Below are positions 1 through 8,339 of a DNA stretch of 64,000 bases, in pieces. A program made the position numbers and the translations under genes. Below the pieces are notes generated by a model. The model was not told the DNA's origin, ran no database searches, and was given only the letters and a program-made list of their open reading frames with translations. This DNA comes from Actinomycetota bacterium (GTDB lineage Bacteria > Actinomycetota > Acidimicrobiia > IMCC26256 > VFJJ01): the NCBI GenBank assembly GCA_009886115.1, contig VFJJ01000111.1, positions 43,093 through 107,092 on the forward strand, written 5' to 3'. Each line of letters starts with the position of its first letter. Position 1 is the stretch's first letter.

Positions 1-376
1 TCGCGAACAGCGCCGACAGACCCAGCCGGAGCCGCCCGGCGTACGGTCCGATGAAGCGCCGGTACCGCTCGGTCACGTCTTCCTGGGCGGTGGGGAGGAA
101 CCTCGGTGCGATCCGATCGGCGATCACGAGGTTGCCGAACAACACAACGAAGAACGCGATCATGAAGATCGCAGCGGGAACGAGTCGGGCCTCGATCGAC
201 TGCCGCCACACCGAGGTGAGCCCGACCTCGTCGAACCAGAGATAGTCGGTCCAGAAGCCGGCGATGCCCCGCAAGCTCAACAGCAGCACGATCAGGACGA
301 CGACGGCGACGACGATCGCCACCCGCGACCTGGTGAAGCGCGGCTGACCCCGTTCGCGTGAGCTCGGTACCCTCAT
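1..376 (-). CDS. UPF0182 family membrane protein, N-terminal fragment
   Basis: This is the first 125 codons of a gene that runs off the left edge. Reading the minus strand from the ATG at 376 gives a short basic N-terminus, a hydrophobic helix rich in Val and Leu, then GFWTDYLWFDEVGLTSVW, which is the hallmark N-terminal block of the UPF0182 family, and a second hydrophobic helix. Family members are roughly 900-1000 residues with several N-terminal membrane helices and a large external domain. Their function is unknown. No strong Shine-Dalgarno sequence precedes the start. In actinobacteria this gene usually lies beside the S16/PDZ protease, as it does here two genes upstream on the same strand. 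The family assignment is firm; the role is open. Confidence 0.9.
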   Translation of the reverse strand, partial: MRVPSSRERGQPRFTRSRVAIVVAVVVLIVLLLSLRGIAGFWTDYLWFDEVGLTSVWRQSIEARLVPAAIFMIAFFVVLFGNLVIADRIAPRFLPTAQEDVTERYRRFIGPYAGRLRLGLSALFA

Positions 377-449
377 CGAGCACCCATCGTAGAGCGCGAT
401 CGGGCGCGATCCCGAGGCGGCGTCGGAGCGGCCCCCATCACCGCGACGA

Positions 450-2702
450 TCACGTCATCGACGCGCGACGGGATCCCACCCTGCGGGACACCTCGTCCGA
501 GGAGCTCGCCGACCGGGCACCGACCACGAAGCACCGACATCCGGGGTGTGCCGGCGGAAAGGCCTGCCCGGTCGGGAACGGGCATCCCTTGGCGGTGGGC
601 TCGAGCGCGTTGTCCTCGGCATCGGGGCAGGCGGCCGTCGGATCGACGACCCAGCGCAGCGCGGCGCCCTCGGGGACGGCGTCGTAGCCGCCACGGGCCC
701 ATGCGGCGACGACCACATCGCGAGACGCGGCGTCGACGCGCTGGGTCTTGAGCTCCCGGTAGTGCGCGCCCAGCCGCTCGCCCACCTGCGACCAGTCGCC
801 GGTGGTGGGCGCCAGCGCATCCGCGAGGCGCTCACGCAGCGGCAGCACCAGCTCGGACGCGAACGCTGCGGTGAGCTCTCGAGCGACGGCATGGGCATCG
901 ACGATCTGCGAGGCTTCCCCCCCGACCGTGGCGACCCCGGCGCTGTAGGCGTCCTGCACGATGTCGAGGGCCGCCGCCTGGAAGATCCCGAGATGGCGAT
1001 CGAGCTCGGGAAGCAGCGTCAGCGCCGGACCGTGCTTCGACCGCCGCAACGCGTGCAACAACTCGTTCTGCTCATCCTGCAGCGAGCGCTTCACCCGCCG
1101 AACGAGCCCGATCACGAGCGGCTCGAGCGCCTCATCGCGCCGGGCCACGAGGACGGCGTCGAACGCGACGTCGACCGTGGTCGGACCGGCGTCGACCGGT
1201 GCCTCGGCGTCCAGGTCGATGGTCACCTCGACCGCCCCGTCGACCGACTGGGGAGCACTGCCGGCGGGCACCGGGGTCTGGTGGCCATCGGAGCTGGTCT
1301 GGACCCTGCTCTCGCGCAACCGCGAGAACAACACGTCGACGGGGTCGGGGATGGTCTCGACCTCGGAGTCGGCAGCCGCCTCGGCTGGCGGCGGCCCACC
1401 GGCGTCGACCTCGACCTCGACCTCGACGTCGACCTCGACGTCGACCTCGACACCATCGTCCTGTCCCTCGAGCGACGCCGCGTCTTCCAGGGCCACCGCT
1501 TGCAGGGCCACCGCTTCCTGGGCCGTCGGCTCACTCGCCTGCGCGCCCACCTCGACGGACGCCACCTCGACCGGCGTCGGCGCCGCGACCTCGGGCTCGA
1601 CCCCCGGGGCTGCTGCGAGCAGCGCCACGAGCGGGGCCAAGGGCTCGGGCTCGACCCCGGCGGCGAGCGCTGCGGCCCGGAGCTGGCCGTCGAAGGCCCT
1701 GGTGGGCGTCGGAGGATCGTCGGCCGCGACCACGGCGATCGGCTGCGTGTCCTCCAGGCCGACGGAACGGACCGGCGTTGTGGGGATCGGGGCCACGTGT
1801 CCCATCGCTGACGAACGGGAGTCGCCGGTGAGTGCCTCTGTCGCCTCGTCGAGGGTCAGCCGGACGATGCGGTAGGCATCGAGCAGCCGATCGCGTCCGG
1901 CTCGGAGCTCGTCGATACGGGCCGTGGCCGCGGCCTTGCGGCGAGCCAGGTCGGTGAGCATCCGCTCCCGGACGGCCTGCGCCTCGACGACCATCTCGCG
2001 GCCGGTCGTTCGAGCGCTCTCGATCTCCAGGACCGACCGCCGCTCGGCTTCGGCCATGAGCTCGCTCGTCCTGAGCTCGGCATCGGTGCGCACCCGTTCG
2101 GCGTGGTCGTCGGCGTCTCGTCGTTCTCGCCGCGCGTACTGGTCGGCCTCGTCCACGATCGCCTGGGCGCGGGCATCGGCCTCGGCGACGGTGTGCTCGA
2201 AGGTCGCCTCGGCCTCGGCCTTCAGGCCCGTGGCGCTCCGTTCGGCCTCGTCACGGATCTCGGCGGCGGCCCCCTCGGCCTGCGCGGTCTTGCGCTCGAG
2301 CACGGTGCGAGCGTCTTCGCGCAGACGCCGAGCCTCGTCCTGCGCCTCACGGACCAGCGCGCTGGCCCGCTCCTCGGCATTGCGCCTGATGTCGTCGGCG
2401 GCTTCCTGCGCCGCACGGAGCACCCGGGTGGTCTCGTCCCCGAGAGCCTGGAGGAGCTGCTCACCCGAGAGGGCAACCCGACCCGCGGCACCCCCGCCTT
2501 CGAGCGCAGCGATCTGGTCCCGGAGCTGGGGCTCGAGCCGTCGAGCCGCCACCAGCTCGGCTCCGACGACCCGGAGCCAATCGCGCACTTCCTGCTCGTC
2601 GAGTCCCTTGCGCGCCGTCGAGAACGAACGGCCGACGATGTCGTCGACCGAGATCTGCCCGGGCGACATCCCGTCTCGGTCAAGCCGGATGTTGGCAGGC
2701 AT
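450..2702 (-). CDS. DivIVA-like coiled-coil protein with phage MuF-like C-terminus
   Basis: The protein has 750 residues from the ATG at 2702, chosen because AAGGGGAA lies just upstream; an in-frame Met at 2837 lacks such a site. Residues about 10-50 carry a DivIVA-type membrane-curvature segment (VGRSFSTARKGLDEQEV). Residues about 55-320 form a long charged coiled coil rich in Ala, Arg and Glu. An acidic low-complexity linker follows, including alternating Val with Asp or Glu. The last 270 residues form a separate helical domain that ends in GCPFPTGQAF and then HPGCRC at 719-724. That Cys-Pro-His-Pro-Cys pattern is typical of the C-terminus of Mu gpF-like phage minor head proteins. No phage gene is nearby. 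Neighbours on the same strand are the S16/PDZ protease and UPF0182. A role in polar growth or septum organisation is inferred from the N-terminus only. Confidence 0.75.
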   Translation of the reverse strand: MPANIRLDRDGMSPGQISVDDIVGRSFSTARKGLDEQEVRDWLRVVGAELVAARRLEPQLRDQIAALEGGGAAGRVALSGEQLLQALGDETTRVLRAAQEAADDIRRNAEERASALVREAQDEARRLREDARTVLERKTAQAEGAAAEIRDEAERSATGLKAEAEATFEHTVAEADARAQAIVDEADQYARRERRDADDHAERVRTDAELRTSELMAEAERRSVLEIESARTTGREMVVEAQAVRERMLTDLARRKAAATARIDELRAGRDRLLDAYRIVRLTLDEATEALTGDSRSSAMGHVAPIPTTPVRSVGLEDTQPIAVVAADDPPTPTRAFDGQLRAAALAAGVEPEPLAPLVALLAAAPGVEPEVAAPTPVEVASVEVGAQASEPTAQEAVALQAVALEDAASLEGQDDGVEVDVEVDVEVEVEVDAGGPPPAEAAADSEVETIPDPVDVLFSRLRESRVQTSSDGHQTPVPAGSAPQSVDGAVEVTIDLDAEAPVDAGPTTVDVAFDAVLVARRDEALEPLVIGLVRRVKRSLQDEQNELLHALRRSKHGPALTLLPELDRHLGIFQAAALDIVQDAYSAGVATVGGEASQIVDAHAVARELTAAFASELVLPLRERLADALAPTTGDWSQVGERLGAHYRELKTQRVDAASRDVVVAAWARGGYDAVPEGAALRWVVDPTAACPDAEDNALEPTAKGCPFPTGQAFPPAHPGCRCFVVGARSASSSDEVSRRVGSRRASMT
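1405..1452. repeat. 6-bp tandem repeat inside the DivIVA-like gene
   Basis: Eight consecutive hexamers of the form TCGACC or TCGACG encode, on the minus strand, the alternating Val-Asp/Val-Glu stretch of the acidic linker. The repeat is in frame, so changes in copy number would alter linker length without a frameshift. Confidence 0.85.
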
Positions 2703-2864
2703 GGCGATTCCCCTTGCGGAGTGTGCCGCGGCACGTGCCCCAGCAGGGGCGCGCGTCCGCGGAACCGAGTTCGGTCCCCATCCTCCGCCTTGGCCCAGAC
2801 TCATGGTACGACGATCGACCGGGGGAATGGCGGACACTTCGCCGATCTCGGCGTCAGCCCGTCA

Positions 2865-4139
2865 TCACCCCCTGAGGATGCCTGCGCACAACTCCTCGGC
2901 CTCGGTCAGCGATGGTAGGCCCGTCGTGTCACCGCCGACGCTCCGGATGACCTCGATCGCTTCGGGAAGGGTGGCCACACCGTAGACGGGCATGTCGCCG
3001 GCCTGCTTCTCGGCCTCGGCCACCTCGCCGAGCGGGACGAGCATGGCGACGGCGCCGGCGCGTCGGGCGGCGACGGCCTTCTGCTTGACGCCGCCAACGT
3101 CCTGGATCTCGCAGTTGATGCCGATGGCCCCGGTGACAGCCACCGTCTGGCCACCGGTGAGCTCGCCCTCGGTGAGCTCGTCGATGAGGCCCAGCGTGAA
3201 CGCCAAACCCGCCGACGGGCCCCCCACCCTGCCGGTGTCGATCGAGATCGTGTACGGAACGTCGATGTCGAAGTCGCGGGTCTGCGGGGCGATCCCGATG
3301 ATGGCCCGCCTGACGCCGGTCTCCTCGTCCACGACCTCCCGCAAGGCCACCGACTCGGTGAGCGTCTCGGGCTCGTCCGCATCGGCAATGAAGCGCTCGA
3401 ACGTGATGTCCACGACGTCGCCGGGCTGGCGGCCGGCCAGGATCGGCCCGATGTCGGAGTCGATGGCGACGGGCTGCCCGTCGATAGCCACAATCGTGTC
3501 CCCCAATGCCAGCACGGTTGCCGACGGCGCCTCGGGATCGAGATCGACGATGGTCACCCCCGTTCCCTTGAAGCCGAATTCGCGCCCGAGGTACGCCAAG
3601 GCCACGACCTCGGCCTTGAGCTTCGAGTCGTCGATCTGGAGACGCCCCTGCTCGCGGATCTCCCGGCGCGACTGCCCCCCGGTGAAGCGCTCTTCGGGGA
3701 CGATGTCGACGGTGTCGTCGAGCTTGGCCCGGAGCCACTGGATGCGCCGGAGCCGATCGCTCGAGATCGAGACCGTCAGGTACAAGAATTCGCCCTGGGG
3801 CTCGAACGACGGCGTCCCTTCGATCGACAGGTGAGGGTTGACCGGCTCGGCCCGGCGGGGCGACACGGCCACGTACTTCGTGGGCAACAGCGCCAGGATC
3901 ACCAACGCCAACACCATGGCGACGCCGCTGATCGCCATCACCCGACGCCGGAGATTCCGACGGCGCTCGGCCGGGCTCGGCGTGGGGGCGAAGGCGGGGA
4001 ACGGCCACGGGGACGCGGCTCCGGCCGCTCCGCGGCCGTTCGCACTGTCGTCGATCGTGTCGGTACCGACGGTGTCGCTGGCCGTACCCGTGTTCGACCC
4101 GTCGTGGGCCGCGCCGGTCTCACTCGCGATCTCGGTCAT
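2865..4139 (-). CDS. Membrane-anchored PDZ/Lon-like (S16) serine protease
   Basis: The protein has 424 residues from the ATG at 4139, preceded by GGGAGA. It has a cytoplasmic Ser/Thr/Asp-rich N-terminus, one membrane helix near residues 75-95 (MAISGVAMVLALVILALL), an external PDZ domain in the middle (GDTIVAIDGQPVAIDSD), and a C-terminal Lon proteolytic domain. The catalytic Ser309 sits in GRVGGPSAGLAF and the catalytic Lys352 in GGVKQKAVAA, so both dyad residues are present. This matches the YlbL-like PDZ-S16 family found in Firmicutes and actinobacteria, whose members cleave or survey membrane or secreted proteins. The gene is co-directional with the DivIVA-like and UPF0182 genes, a conserved actinobacterial neighbourhood for the outer two. 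The substrate is unknown. Confidence 0.9.
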   Translation of the reverse strand: MTEIASETGAAHDGSNTGTASDTVGTDTIDDSANGRGAAGAASPWPFPAFAPTPSPAERRRNLRRRVMAISGVAMVLALVILALLPTKYVAVSPRRAEPVNPHLSIEGTPSFEPQGEFLYLTVSISSDRLRRIQWLRAKLDDTVDIVPEERFTGGQSRREIREQGRLQIDDSKLKAEVVALAYLGREFGFKGTGVTIVDLDPEAPSATVLALGDTIVAIDGQPVAIDSDIGPILAGRQPGDVVDITFERFIADADEPETLTESVALREVVDEETGVRRAIIGIAPQTRDFDIDVPYTISIDTGRVGGPSAGLAFTLGLIDELTEGELTGGQTVAVTGAIGINCEIQDVGGVKQKAVAARRAGAVAMLVPLGEVAEAEKQAGDMPVYGVATLPEAIEVIRSVGGDTTGLPSLTEAEELCAGILRG

Positions 4140-4190
4140 CGCTCGCAGTCTCCCAGATCGCCACGAGGCCCCCGGACGCGGGGCGGCAGG

Positions 4191-4196
4191 TATCGT
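4191..4196 (+). promoter_or_regulatory. Candidate -10 box of a leaderless promoter
   Basis: TATCGT ends six bases before the GTG at 4203. TANNNT at this distance is the usual arrangement for leaderless transcripts in actinobacteria, and no Shine-Dalgarno site is present. Confidence 0.5.
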
Positions 4197-4202
4197 CCCG
4201 TT

Positions 4203-4445
4203 GTGGCCCGAAGGATCAGGCAGGAGACGACCCGGCGGTACGCCACGGTCGGCAGTTGGCGTGGATGGGGCGGATGGCGCTTCAACCGACGCATGCCCCG
4301 GCTCCACCTCCTCCCCTGGCCCATCGCGCTCACGCTCCTCGTGGTGCTCACCATCGTCCTGGGGCGCATTCTCGGCAGCGTGGCCATCGAGGTGTTCCGG
4401 TACATCGGCGACTTCGCATCGAAGGCCCTGTCGGGATCGAGATGA
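4203..4445 (+). CDS. Small single-span membrane protein
   Basis: An 80-residue protein starts at GTG 4203 and ends by overlapping the next start (ATGA). The first 35 residues are very basic and Trp-rich (SWRGWGGWRFNRR), followed by one hydrophobic helix (IALTLLVVLTIVLG) and a short amphipathic tail. I do not recognise a family. The positive N-terminus predicts an inside-facing N-terminus. The candidate -10 box six bases upstream and the four-base overlap with the HEAT-repeat gene support a real two-gene transcript. The reading frame is open further upstream, but that part is antisense to the S16 protease. The function is unknown. Confidence 0.6.
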   Translation: MARRIRQETTRRYATVGSWRGWGGWRFNRRMPRLHLLPWPIALTLLVVLTIVLGRILGSVAIEVFRYIGDFASKALSGSR

Positions 4446-5179
4446 CCGCGCCCGAGCGCCACCGCGCCATCGACCGGGCCGCCACGATCGCGGCCCTCGG
4501 CCACGCCGGCGCCCAGACCCCAGGTGCCAGCCCCATCGACGACCCGGCCGACAGATCCGCCGACGCCGAGTTGGCGCGGGCGCTCACCGACGACCCCGAC
4601 GAGCGGGTCCGGGCCGTCGCCCTCGGAGCGCTCGTGCGCCGGGACGGGAACCGCCAGGGCACGGCGCCCCGACCGGCGACGACGGAGCTGTGGATGCATG
4701 CGATCGCCGACTCGTCGGCCCGGGTGCGCCGCATCGCAGCCGAGGTGGTTCCGGCTGGAGGGTTCCCGGCAGCTCCCCTGCTCGCGCTCCTCGACGATCC
4801 CGATGCCCTGGTGGCCGAGGCGGCCGCCTTCGCCCTCGGTGAGCTCGGCGACGACGCCGTCGAAGCTGGAGCCGTCGGGGCCCTGGCACAGGTGGCTGCT
4901 GCGCCTGGGCACCCCGATCCGCTGGTGCGCGAGGCGGCGATCGCTGCGCTGGGTTCGCTCGGCCATCCTGACGGTCTCGACGCCATCCTGGCGGGGTGTC
5001 GCGACCGCCCAGCGGTCCGGCGCCGCGCGGTGCTGGCGTTGGCGCCGTTCGAGGGCAGCGCAGTCGACGAGGCCATCGAGCGGGCTTCCGTCGACAAGGA
5101 CTGGCAGGTCAGGCAGGTGGCAGCCGACCTTCGCGGGGCGACGGGCGGCGGTTCTCGGGCGGAACCACCTGGCGGTTGA
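4442..5179 (+). CDS. HEAT-repeat protein
   Basis: A 245-residue soluble protein starts at the ATG overlapping the stop of the small membrane protein (ATGA at 4442-4445), which implies coupled translation. It contains at least four degenerate PBS-lyase/HEAT-like helical repeats, recognisable by recurring LxxLLDDPDALVAEAAAFAL-type blocks and by LVREAAIAALGSLGHPDGL. Such repeats build a curved protein-binding scaffold and imply no enzyme activity. No membrane segment or signal peptide is visible. The coupling suggests that it binds the small membrane protein or is tethered by it, but this is inference. It converges with mreB, whose stop is 10 bases away. Confidence 0.75.
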   Translation: MTAPERHRAIDRAATIAALGHAGAQTPGASPIDDPADRSADAELARALTDDPDERVRAVALGALVRRDGNRQGTAPRPATTELWMHAIADSSARVRRIAAEVVPAGGFPAAPLLALLDDPDALVAEAAAFALGELGDDAVEAGAVGALAQVAAAPGHPDPLVREAAIAALGSLGHPDGLDAILAGCRDRPAVRRRAVLALAPFEGSAVDEAIERASVDKDWQVRQVAADLRGATGGGSRAEPPGG

Positions 5180-5189
5180 GCCGAGGTCG

Positions 5190-6227
5190 TCAGCCCGACG
5201 AACGTCCACCCGAGCCGTGCCGGGGGGGCTGGCTCCCCATGAACATCGACCGCAGCGTGTCGAACGATTCGAGGCACCGGCCCGCGCCGCGCACCACGGT
5301 CTCGAGCGGCGATGCGACGTAGTGGACCGGGAGGTTGGTGTCGCGGGCGATCCGTTCGTCGATGCCCCGGAGCATGGCCCCGCCGCCGACGAGGTTGACG
5401 CCGTGGAAGATGAGGTCTTGCGCCAACTCCGGCGGGGCTTGGGCGAGGCACCGGACCACGGCGTCGCACATGGCGTTGACCGGCTCCTGGATGGCCTCGC
5501 GGACCTCGTCGGGGCGGAGCACGATCGTCTTCGGGAGACCGCTCGTGAGGTCGCGCCCTCGCACCTCGGCCCGATAGTCGTCGGCCACCGGATAGGCCGA
5601 GCCGATCGCCAGCTTCACGTCCTCAGCCGTGCGCTCACCGATCGCGACCCCGTGTTGGCGACGGACCCAGGTCTGGATGGCGGCGTCGATGTCGAACGAA
5701 CCGACCCGCACGGCCTCCAGCGCGACGACCCCGCCCAACGAGATGACAGCCACCTCGGTGGTGCCCCCGCCGATGTCGACCACCATGTTCCCGATCGGCT
5801 CGTGGATCGGCAGCTCAGCCCCGATGGCCGCGGCCATCGGTTGCTCGATGAGATAGGTGGCGGCTGCGCCCGCGCTGCGCGCGGCCTCGAGGACGGCGCG
5901 CTGCTCGACAGCGGTGATCGCCGACGGGACGCAGATGAGGATCCGGGCCCGGTTGAGCCGGCTCACGTTGGCCCGCTGCAACAGCAGCCGGATCATGCGC
6001 TGGGTGATGTTGTAGTCGGTGATCGCGCCCTTGCGCAGAGGACGCACGGCCACGATGTAGCCCGGCGTGCGCCCGATCATCTGCCAGGCCTCGTGGCCCA
6101 TCGCCAGCACTTCCTGCGAACGGCTGTTGAGCGCAATGACCGTGGGCTCGTTGAGGATGATGCCCTCACCGCGCGCGTAGATCAGGGTGTTCGCGGTACC
6201 GAGGTCAATCGCCAGATCACGGGGCAT
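5190..6227 (-). CDS. mreB: Rod shape-determining protein MreB
   Basis: A 345-residue actin-fold ATPase of normal family length. The start carries the phosphate-1 loop (LAIDLGTANTLIYARGEG), then the connecting motif PLRKGAITDYN, the phosphate-2 loop (VVDIGGGTTEVAVISLGG) and the adenosine motif LVGGGAMLRGI. MreB polymerises on the inner face of the membrane and directs lateral wall synthesis. The usual partners mreC, mreD and rodA are not adjacent. Upstream on the same strand lies moaE, 47 bases away, but mreB has its own TAGCCT box eight bases before its ATG, so it can be transcribed alone. A short Ser/Gly-rich tail follows the core. Confidence 0.95.
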   Translation of the reverse strand: MPRDLAIDLGTANTLIYARGEGIILNEPTVIALNSRSQEVLAMGHEAWQMIGRTPGYIVAVRPLRKGAITDYNITQRMIRLLLQRANVSRLNRARILICVPSAITAVEQRAVLEAARSAGAAATYLIEQPMAAAIGAELPIHEPIGNMVVDIGGGTTEVAVISLGGVVALEAVRVGSFDIDAAIQTWVRRQHGVAIGERTAEDVKLAIGSAYPVADDYRAEVRGRDLTSGLPKTIVLRPDEVREAIQEPVNAMCDAVVRCLAQAPPELAQDLIFHGVNLVGGGAMLRGIDERIARDTNLPVHYVASPLETVVRGAGRCLESFDTLRSMFMGSQPPRHGSGGRSSG

Positions 6228-6235
6228 CGGCGCTC

Positions 6236-6241
6236 AGGCTA
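6236..6241 (-). promoter_or_regulatory. Candidate -10 box before mreB
   Basis: On the minus strand TAGCCT lies eight bases before the mreB ATG at 6227, fitting a leaderless or near-leaderless start. Confidence 0.4.
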
Positions 6242-6274
6242 GGCCCGGGGAGCGAACACACAGCGACCTGGCGG

Positions 6275-6805
6275 TCATGGCACCAACGGAGAGGGCACGG
6301 GAGCGACAGGCCGCGCGTCGACACCCCAGTCGGAACCCCCGGCCCAATGCTCGCGCTTCCAGATGGGCACGGTGTCCTTCAGCGTGTCGATGCAGAAGCG
6401 GGCCGCGTCGAACGCCGGACCCCGGTGCGCCGTCGAGACGACCACGGCCACAGCGACGTCACTCAGGTCGAGGGGGCCGACGCGGTGCAACAGCGCCAGA
6501 CGCTCGATCGACGGCCACAGCAGCCTCGCTTGGCGTGCGATCGCCCGCATGCGCTCGACCGCCGCGCTCTCGTACGACTCGTAGGTGAGACCCGTCACGT
6601 CGGTGCGCCCGTCGGCATGGTCACGCACCACGCCGAGGAAGTTGACCACCGCGCCGCTGCCCGTCGTGGTGACCCAGGCGATCGCGTCTTCGACCGGCAG
6701 GGGGTCGGCGGTCAGCGCAACCCAGTCGAAGCCTTCGAGCGGTGCCCTGAGCGCGGCGCGCCCATCACTGCCCTCCGATCGATGGCCTGCCGACATGCTG
6801 GTCAT
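6275..6805 (-). CDS. moaE: Molybdopterin synthase catalytic subunit MoaE
   Basis: A 176-residue protein whose core matches MoaE. It has GAVVNFLGVVRDH near the start, the conserved HRVGPLDLSDVAVAV segment followed by STAHR, and FDAARFCIDTLKDTVPIWK with the active-site lysine region near the C-terminus. MoaE, with the sulfur carrier MoaD, inserts two sulfurs into precursor Z to make molybdopterin. No moaD or other moa gene is nearby, so the pathway must be completed elsewhere. The ATG at 6805 is favoured because TATTCT lies seven bases upstream; a second Met three codons later is also possible. An extra 25-residue N-terminus precedes the core. Confidence 0.92.
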   Translation of the reverse strand: MTSMSAGHRSEGSDGRAALRAPLEGFDWVALTADPLPVEDAIAWVTTTGSGAVVNFLGVVRDHADGRTDVTGLTYESYESAAVERMRAIARQARLLWPSIERLALLHRVGPLDLSDVAVAVVVSTAHRGPAFDAARFCIDTLKDTVPIWKREHWAGGSDWGVDARPVAPVPSPLVP

Positions 6806-6812
6806 GGGTCCG

Positions 6813-6818
6813 AGAATA
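6813..6818 (-). promoter_or_regulatory. Candidate leaderless -10 box before moaE
   Basis: On the minus strand TATTCT lies seven bases before the moaE ATG at 6805, with no Shine-Dalgarno site. Confidence 0.5.
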
Positions 6819-6989
6819 CGTCGCGCAGCCGGGCGCGGCGATGCCATCGGCAGATTCCGACATCTCCACCGAGCCGCGAACACCAGACGCGAACGCGTCG
6901 GTACACTCGCCGGTCGAGCCCGTCGGTACGGATTGGGCCGGCTGCGAACGACGAGACCAGGGCCGAGATGCCGGTGACGAACCCTGACC

Positions 6990-8339
6990 ATGGGTGAAGA
7001 CGACGAGAGCTTCCGGCCTCCTCCCACGCCGGCCGAACGCACGTGGATCCATCCATCAGAGCTCCATGCGCTCGGAGGCGCCACCGCGGGCGAGCCCCGC
7101 GCCGGGACGGATGCGCGACAGACCTGGGCTCCGTCGTTCCTGGTACCGACGCACCAGCGCTTCTCGGGACTGAGTCGGATCACGATCCAGGTCCGGTCGG
7201 CGTCGCGAGCCGCCACCATCCCGGTCCTGGCGGGAGTCGTCGGTGCCGCGGTCGCGCTGGGCGCGGCCGCCGGCCTCGGTGCCTTCGACCGCCGCAGTGC
7301 GACTCCCGTCGTCGGCGCAGCCGACACCGCCGCCCCTTCCGCACCGGGCTCGCTCGACATCGCGGGCTCGGCGTCGTTCGCGACGGCGCCCGACGTCGCC
7401 CAGCTCGTGGCCGACGCGGCGCCGGCCGTCCTCCGGGTCGAGGTGCCCACACTCGACGGCGGTCGGGTCGGCTCCGGGGTCACGATCGATGATCACGGGA
7501 CCGTGCTCACCAGCCACGACCTCGTCGCCGGGACGACCCAGGTCGAGGTCGTCGACTCACTCGGAAGGGTCCACGTCGCCCGGGTCGTCGGTTCCGACCC
7601 CGACAGCGGTCTCGCCGTACTCCACGTCGACGCCGACGACCTCGTCCCCGCCCGTCTCGCCGATCACGGGCCCGAGCAGGTGGGGAGCACAGCCATCGTC
7701 GTGGGCGCGCCGACCGGGCTCGAGTCGGCCGCGACGGTCGCCGTCGGGGTCATCTCGGGGTTGGGCAAGGTCGTGCCCCTCGCCGACGATCGCTGGCTCT
7801 ACGGCATGGTGCAGGTCGACACCAGGGTTCCCCTCACCGCCACCGGAGGAGCGGTGCTCGACCTGCATGGCGCGGTCGTGGCCGTGAGCGTGGGTCCGCC
7901 CACCGGCGCCGCTGCGACCCTGCTGGGTATCGACCCCAACACCGGCGGGCTCGCTGTGCCCATCGACGTCGCCCGGGCGGTGGCGGCCCAGATCCATGCT
8001 CAGGGCTCGGTACGGTACGCCTGGCTGGGGATCGCGGGCGGAGATCTCGACTCCGCAACCTCGCTCCGGCTCGGGGTCGGCGGGGGCGCGGTCGTCACCC
8101 GTGTCGAGGCCGACGGTCCGGCAGACGCGGCCGGGGTCGTCGAAGGCGACGTCATCACGGCCGTCGACGGCATGGCCATCTCGGGCATGGTGGTTCTCAT
8201 GACCGAGGTTCGCGCCTCGCCCGTGGGCTCCACCGTCGACCTCACCATCGTGCGCTCCAACCCGTCCAACGCCGCTCCGGGCCAGCTACCAGCCGTGGTC
8301 AAGCTCCCGGTGCTGCTCGTGGCCCGCCCGGAGTCGTGA
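6990..8339 (+). CDS. HtrA-like PDZ protein with degenerate catalytic triad
   Basis: A 449-residue protein with an HtrA/DegP layout: a Pro-rich cytoplasmic N-terminus with the TWIHPSELHAL motif common in actinobacterial membrane proteins, one membrane helix around residues 75-98, a trypsin-like double barrel (about 130-335) and a C-terminal PDZ domain (about 345-440). Aligned by eye with HtrA motifs, all three catalytic positions have changed. The usual TNAHVV is TSHDLV, placing Asp177 at the His position with a His one residue early. The usual DxxxDLAVL is DPDSGLAVL, placing Gly207 at the Asp position. The usual GNSGG is TATGG, placing Thr285 at the Ser position. It is probably a non-proteolytic sensor or chaperone, or uses an unusual mechanism. 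It is divergent from moaE. Confidence 0.85.
   Translation: MGEDDESFRPPPTPAERTWIHPSELHALGGATAGEPRAGTDARQTWAPSFLVPTHQRFSGLSRITIQVRSASRAATIPVLAGVVGAAVALGAAAGLGAFDRRSATPVVGAADTAAPSAPGSLDIAGSASFATAPDVAQLVADAAPAVLRVEVPTLDGGRVGSGVTIDDHGTVLTSHDLVAGTTQVEVVDSLGRVHVARVVGSDPDSGLAVLHVDADDLVPARLADHGPEQVGSTAIVVGAPTGLESAATVAVGVISGLGKVVPLADDRWLYGMVQVDTRVPLTATGGAVLDLHGAVVAVSVGPPTGAAATLLGIDPNTGGLAVPIDVARAVAAQIHAQGSVRYAWLGIAGGDLDSATSLRLGVGGGAVVTRVEADGPADAAGVVEGDVITAVDGMAISGMVVLMTEVRASPVGSTVDLTIVRSNPSNAAPGQLPAVVKLPVLLVARPES

Noticed and set aside
546..2985. Long plus-strand frames opposite the DivIVA-like gene
   Set aside because: They are shadows with Arg/Gly/His-rich translations and no ribosome site; the minus frame has a recognisable start, coiled coil and MuF-like end.
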